Positions 6,149 to 6,956 of a DNA stretch of 6,956 nt are shown here, piece after piece. Origin of the DNA: Candidatus Zhuqueibacterota bacterium (GTDB lineage: Bacteria > Zhuqueibacterota > Zhuqueibacteria > Thermofontimicrobiales > Thiofontviventaceae); NCBI GenBank assembly GCA_014729735.1, contig WJJN01000782.1, forward strand, positions 1-6,956, given 5' to 3'. A model generated the notes under the pieces. It saw only the letters and a list, made by a program, of their open reading frames with translations. It made no database searches and had not been told where the DNA came from. Every line of letters starts with the position of its first letter. Within the stretch, counting starts at the first letter, position 1. The translations under genes were made by a program, and so were the position numbers.

Positions 6149-6956
6149 CTATTCATATCGCAAACTATCCACAGGATTGGCAACCGCAGCTTTGATCGCC
6201 TGAAAACTCACGGCAAACAGTGCCACAATCAGCGCAATACTACCTGCGAGAATATAATTCCACCAGCCGATCTCGATTCGGTACGCGTAATTCTGCAGCC
6301 ACTTTTCCAGCAAATACCAGGATAATGGAAAGGATATTAAACTGGCTATCAACACTAATTTTGCGTATTGGCGGGATAGGGAAAATAAGATACCCGAAAC
6401 CGTCGCTCCCAAAACCTTGCGAACGCCTATTTCTTTTGTCTTACGCTGCACAGTAAACGATGCCAGACCGAAAAGCCCAAGGCAGGAAATTAAAATCGCG
6501 AGAACAGAAAATATCGTGACCATCTGCCCGATTTTTTCCTCGCTCTGGTAAAGCTGATCATAAGTGTTACTCAAAAAGTTATAATTGAATGACCTTTCAG
6601 GCAATACCTCACTCCACACATCTTCCAGAAAATTAAGTATATGCTGTTCCTTCCCGCTTCGAAATTTAACTGCCAGCGTATAAAACCGATCCGGATTGAT
6701 GTAGAGGAAAAGTGGTTCGATCTCATTCTGCATGGATTGCACATGGAAATCCTTTATCACGCCAATGATTTTTACGGGGCGTTCTCCGTTCTGACCTCCG
6801 GGCAGCAACAATTCCCGAGCCACTGGATTATCGCTTATTCCCAGATACCTGACTGCTGTTTCGTTCAGAAGAACCGCCTCATTTTTATCGGTGCCAAATT
6901 CTGCGGAAAAATCTCGTCCGGTAATGATTTCCAATCCGAGCGTATTAACGTAATTG
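6149..6956 (-). CDS. ABC transporter permease, FtsX/MacB-SalY type, C-terminal part (runs off right edge)
   Basis: The frame is open to the right edge: the codons before 6934 read NYVNTLG and continue the family pattern, so the TTG at 6934 is an internal Leu and not a start. Counting from that Leu, residues 1-130 are the end of the periplasmic MacB-type core domain (GRDFS, VLLNETAVRYLG, VKIIGVIKDFHVQS). Membrane segments follow at about 136-160, 190-210 and 225-247. The cytoplasmic signature RKTKEIGVRKVLGAT (164-178) and the terminal NPVDSLRYE (253-261) are hallmarks of the C-terminal FtsX domain. These permeases work with a separate ATPase and usually extrude peptides, drugs or lipoproteins, or transmit mechanical force, without carrying substrate through a channel. 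The full protein is probably near 800 residues with a second FtsX domain off the window. The ATPase and substrate cannot be seen here. Confidence 0.93.
   Translation of the reverse strand, partial: NYVNTLGLEIITGRDFSAEFGTDKNEAVLLNETAVRYLGISDNPVARELLLPGGQNGERPVKIIGVIKDFHVQSMQNEIEPLFLYINPDRFYTLAVKFRSGKEQHILNFLEDVWSEVLPERSFNYNFLSNTYDQLYQSEEKIGQMVTIFSVLAILISCLGLFGLASFTVQRKTKEIGVRKVLGATVSGILFSLSRQYAKLVLIASLISFPLSWYLLEKWLQNYAYRIEIGWWNYILAGSIALIVALFAVSFQAIKAAVANPVDSLRYE

Noticed and set aside
6021..6456. Plus-strand open frames across the permease C-terminus and the gap beside it
   Set aside because: They overlap the conserved FtsX domain in antisense, and their translations are low in recognisable structure.
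6149..6934. TTG at 6934 as the start of a short membrane protein
   Set aside because: The frame stays open to the window edge and the preceding codons (NYVNTLG) match the family's periplasmic domain, so this is an internal Leu of a longer permease.

Overview
Every gene I can support in this window is on the minus strand. The window looks like ordinary chromosomal sequence from a bacterium of the Bacteroidota/Calditrichota/Ignavibacteriota (FCB) type. That placement is an inference from three things: a SalY/MacB-type FtsX permease with the RKTKEIGVRKVLGAT signature, large exported beta-rich or lipoprotein-type proteins of unknown function, and AT-rich gaps between moderately GC-rich genes. Strong Shine-Dalgarno sequences (AAGGAGGA, AAGGAGA) argue against the SD-poor members such as Bacteroides and Flavobacterium. 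Nothing here marks a phage, plasmid, insertion sequence, CRISPR array or RNA gene.

Layout in the direction of transcription, from high to low coordinates. (1) 6956-6149: the C-terminal part of an ABC transporter permease that enters from the right edge. (2) 6148-5842: a 307-base AT-rich gap with promoter-like elements. (3) 5841-3784: a 685-residue exported protein of unknown function that seems to be built of four tandem beta-rich modules. (4) 3783-3497: a gap holding two small hairpins, a good rho-independent terminator and a well-formed promoter. (5) 3496-1460: a lipoprotein zinc metallopeptidase with an HELGH site. (6) 1417-326, 42 bases further on: a divergent class IV (branched-chain aminotransferase-like) PLP enzyme. 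(7) 325-142: a gap with a strong hairpin terminator and a palindrome next to the following start codon. (8) 141-1: the first 47 codons of pyruvate kinase, running off the left edge.

The peptidase and the aminotransferase-like gene are the only pair likely to share a transcript. They sit between a promoter (3535-3563) and a terminator (234-259), with no terminator between them. A peptide-degrading lipoprotein followed by an amino-acid transaminase would suit peptide use as a carbon or nitrogen source, but that link is inference. The other genes are each separated by terminators or long gaps.

I found no convincing new multi-gene system. The points most worth a second look are the four-module repeat in the unknown exported protein, the altered active-site motifs of the aminotransferase homologue, a near-identical hairpin in two separate gaps, and the palindrome at the pyruvate kinase start.
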